DNA of 24,427 nucleotides from CAVZCK01 sp963798805 (GTDB lineage Bacteria > Pseudomonadota > Alphaproteobacteria > Rhizobiales > Rhodomicrobiaceae): contig CAWCVC010000013.1 in the NCBI GenBank assembly GCA_963798805.1, positions 1 through 24,427 on the forward strand, read 5' to 3'. Position numbers and translations under genes: made by a program. Below, piece after piece: positions 23,083 through 24,427 of this stretch (position 1 is the stretch's first letter; every line of letters begins with the position of its first letter). The notes below the pieces were generated by a model, which worked only from the letters and a program-made list of their open reading frames with translations, had not been told where the DNA came from and did not search any database.

Positions 23083-24196
23083 ATGCACCAATTCGACGCC
23101 GCCGCGACCGGCCCGCTGCAGGACGTGCGGGTGATCGATCTGTCACGCCTGGTGGCGGGCAACATGACCACCCATGTGCTGGCCGATTACGGCGCCGACG
23201 TGATCAAGATCGAGCGTCCCGACCGCGGCGACGATTTGCGCAACTGGCGCTGTAAAGGTCAGGAAATCTACTGGAAGGTCTATGCACGCAACAAGCGCAG
23301 TCTGGCGCTCGACATCCGCTCGGACGCAGGCCGGGCGGAGCTTCTGGAACTGGTCGAGACCGCCCAGGTGCTGGTCGAGAACTTCCTGCCCGGCGCGCTG
23401 GAGAAATGGGGGCTCGGTCCTGATGTGCTGCTGGAGCGCAACCCCACACTGGTGATCCTGCGCATCTCGGGCTGGGGCCAGACAGGGCCCTACCGCGACA
23501 AGCCCGGCTTCGGCACGCTCGTTGAGGCGATGTCGGGCTGGTCCTATCTGAACGGCCATGCCGACCGGCCACCCACGCTGCCGCCGGTGGCCATGGCCGA
23601 TACGGTAGCCGGGCTCTATGGCGTCGGCGCCGTTCTGACCGCATTGCGCGTCGTGGAACGGCCCGGCGGGCGCGGTCAGGTGATCGACCTGTCGCTGTTC
23701 GAGCCGGCCCTATCGCTGATCGGCGCCGAGGCAAGCCAGTTCAAGCTGACGGGCATGCCGACGATGCGAAGCGGCAGCCAGTCCTCCCACACCTTCGACA
23801 CGATCGGCCGGCCGGAGTTGCGGGACGATCCGCGTTTTGCCGACAACGACGCGCGGGTCGAGAACCGCGACGCGCTGGACGAGATCATCGGCGCCTTCAT
23901 CGCACAGCGGAGCCAAGAGGAGAACCTCAACCTCTTCGCAGAAGCCGGAGTCACCGTCGGTCCGCTTTGCTCGATCGCCGACCTGATCAACCATCCCTAT
24001 GTGTGCGGGCCGCGAGGCGCTGGTCGACCTGCCCGATGCTGAGATGGGCAGCGTGCCGATGCACAACATCATCCCCCGGATGACAGGCACGCCCGGCAGC
24101 TTCCGACGCCCCGCCCCGGGGCTTGGCGAGAACAATGACGAGATCCGCCGCGAACTTGCCACCCGCCAGGCCAGAAAGCGCGAGGCCGACCGATGA
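23083..24196 (+). pseudogene. CaiB/BaiF (class III) CoA-transferase, deleted and frameshifted
   Basis: The ancestral enzyme moved CoA between organic acids through an aspartyl-CoA intermediate. The N-terminus is well kept: GPLQDVRVIDLSRLVAGNMT, VLADYGADVIKIERP, NKRSLALDIRSDAGRAELL, then GLGPDVL and RISGWGQTGPYRDKPGFGTL. Near 23790 the protein jumps from GSQSSH-T to FDTIGRPEL, so roughly 30 residues present in relatives are missing in frame. Near 24000 a frameshift moves the ending (GREALVDLPDAEMGSVPMHN, GENNDEIRRE) into another phase, stopping at 24194-24196. AGGGAGA before ATG 23083 is a good ribosome binding site. Located between a dehydrogenase and an HpcH/HpaI lyase, it probably served catabolism of a dicarboxylic or branched organic acid; that is inference. 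Confidence 0.87.
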
Positions 24197-24427
24197 CAGT
24201 GTCCGCACCGCCCCTTCGCGCGGATCTGGCGATACTACCTCTTCTGCACTGGTGCCGAACGAGAAATTCGTCCCCGGCGCCGCCGAGCGCGGGGCGGATG
24301 TGATGCAGCTTGACCTCGAGGAGTTGATCCCGCCCAACCGTAACTCGCGGCGCCGATCGGCGCTGGTTGCCCCGAAACACACATTCGGGCGATCGTCATC
24401 CAGGACATTCCAGCGGGCGAAGCCCGC
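24193..24427 (+). pseudogene. HpcH/HpaI (CitE-like) lyase, 5' part, frameshifted
   Basis: An ATG overlapping the CoA-transferase stop (ATGA) starts MTVSAPPLRADLA. The family sequence that should follow (YLF...GANEKFVPGAAERG) is spread over different frames because of small indels near 24225-24255. Then NEKFVPGAAERGADVMQLDL reads cleanly, including the start of the TIM-barrel strand with the acidic metal-binding region. The gene runs off the window edge, so the rest cannot be judged. Relatives cleave citramalyl-CoA, malyl-CoA or similar CoA esters. Together with the upstream CoA-transferase and dehydrogenase this suggests a lost organic-acid degradation operon. Confidence 0.72.

Noticed and set aside
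1..24427. CRISPR array
   Set aside because: No regularly spaced direct repeats were seen on reading the window, and no cas gene is present.

Overview
The window is GC-rich DNA with alphaproteobacterial character, most like a member of the Hyphomicrobiales (Bradyrhizobium/Nitrobacteraceae-like). This is inferred from protein style, from the insertion-sequence families (IS1380, IS110/IS1111, IS3, IS630, IS6, IS256), from the end of a tRNA-Ser gene, and from a REP-type palindrome of the kind scattered through alphaproteobacterial genomes. No taxonomic marker gene is present, so the assignment is tentative. The layout is an accessory region: a few intact functional modules embedded in nested and decaying mobile elements.

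Left part (1-2310): the 3' end of a ParE/RelE-type toxin gene, an intact-looking IS1380-family transposase, and a 22-bp 3' fragment of a tRNA-Ser gene with no tRNA body, which looks like the attachment-site scar of an integrative element. Defence module (2311-9056): a complete four-gene type I Wadjet system (jetA, jetB, jetC, jetD) on the + strand, every gene overlapping the next, with Walker A, signature, Walker B and TOPRIM motifs all present. Wadjet is an SMC complex with a nuclease that recognises and cuts small circular plasmids.

Mobile scar (9169-11205): an IS3-family element whose orfA is cut by a 1317-bp IS110-family (IS1111 subgroup) element with 13-bp subterminal inverted repeats. 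The IS3 copy also carries frameshifts and is truncated at its right end. Sulfatase cluster (11434-17694, - strand): read in transcription order, an exported small protein, an exported type I sulfatase, an exported HAD phosphatase, a degenerate scrap of a second HAD gene, and a membrane-anchored octaheme cytochrome c with HEAT/TPR repeats. A divergent outer-membrane beta-barrel gene follows at 18533-19465 after an AT-rich spacer. All these products are predicted to be in the cell envelope, so the group looks like one functional unit, but its substrate and role are not known to me.

Right part (19630-24427): a gene graveyard. It holds an IS6 fragment abutting an IS256 fragment, then what was an operon for an MDR dehydrogenase, a CaiB/BaiF CoA-transferase and an HpcH/HpaI-type lyase. 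All three carry frameshifts. The dehydrogenase is also split by an IS630 element, whose own transposase is split by a 22-bp REP-like palindrome. The intact Wadjet and sulfatase genes contrast sharply with this decayed catabolic operon.
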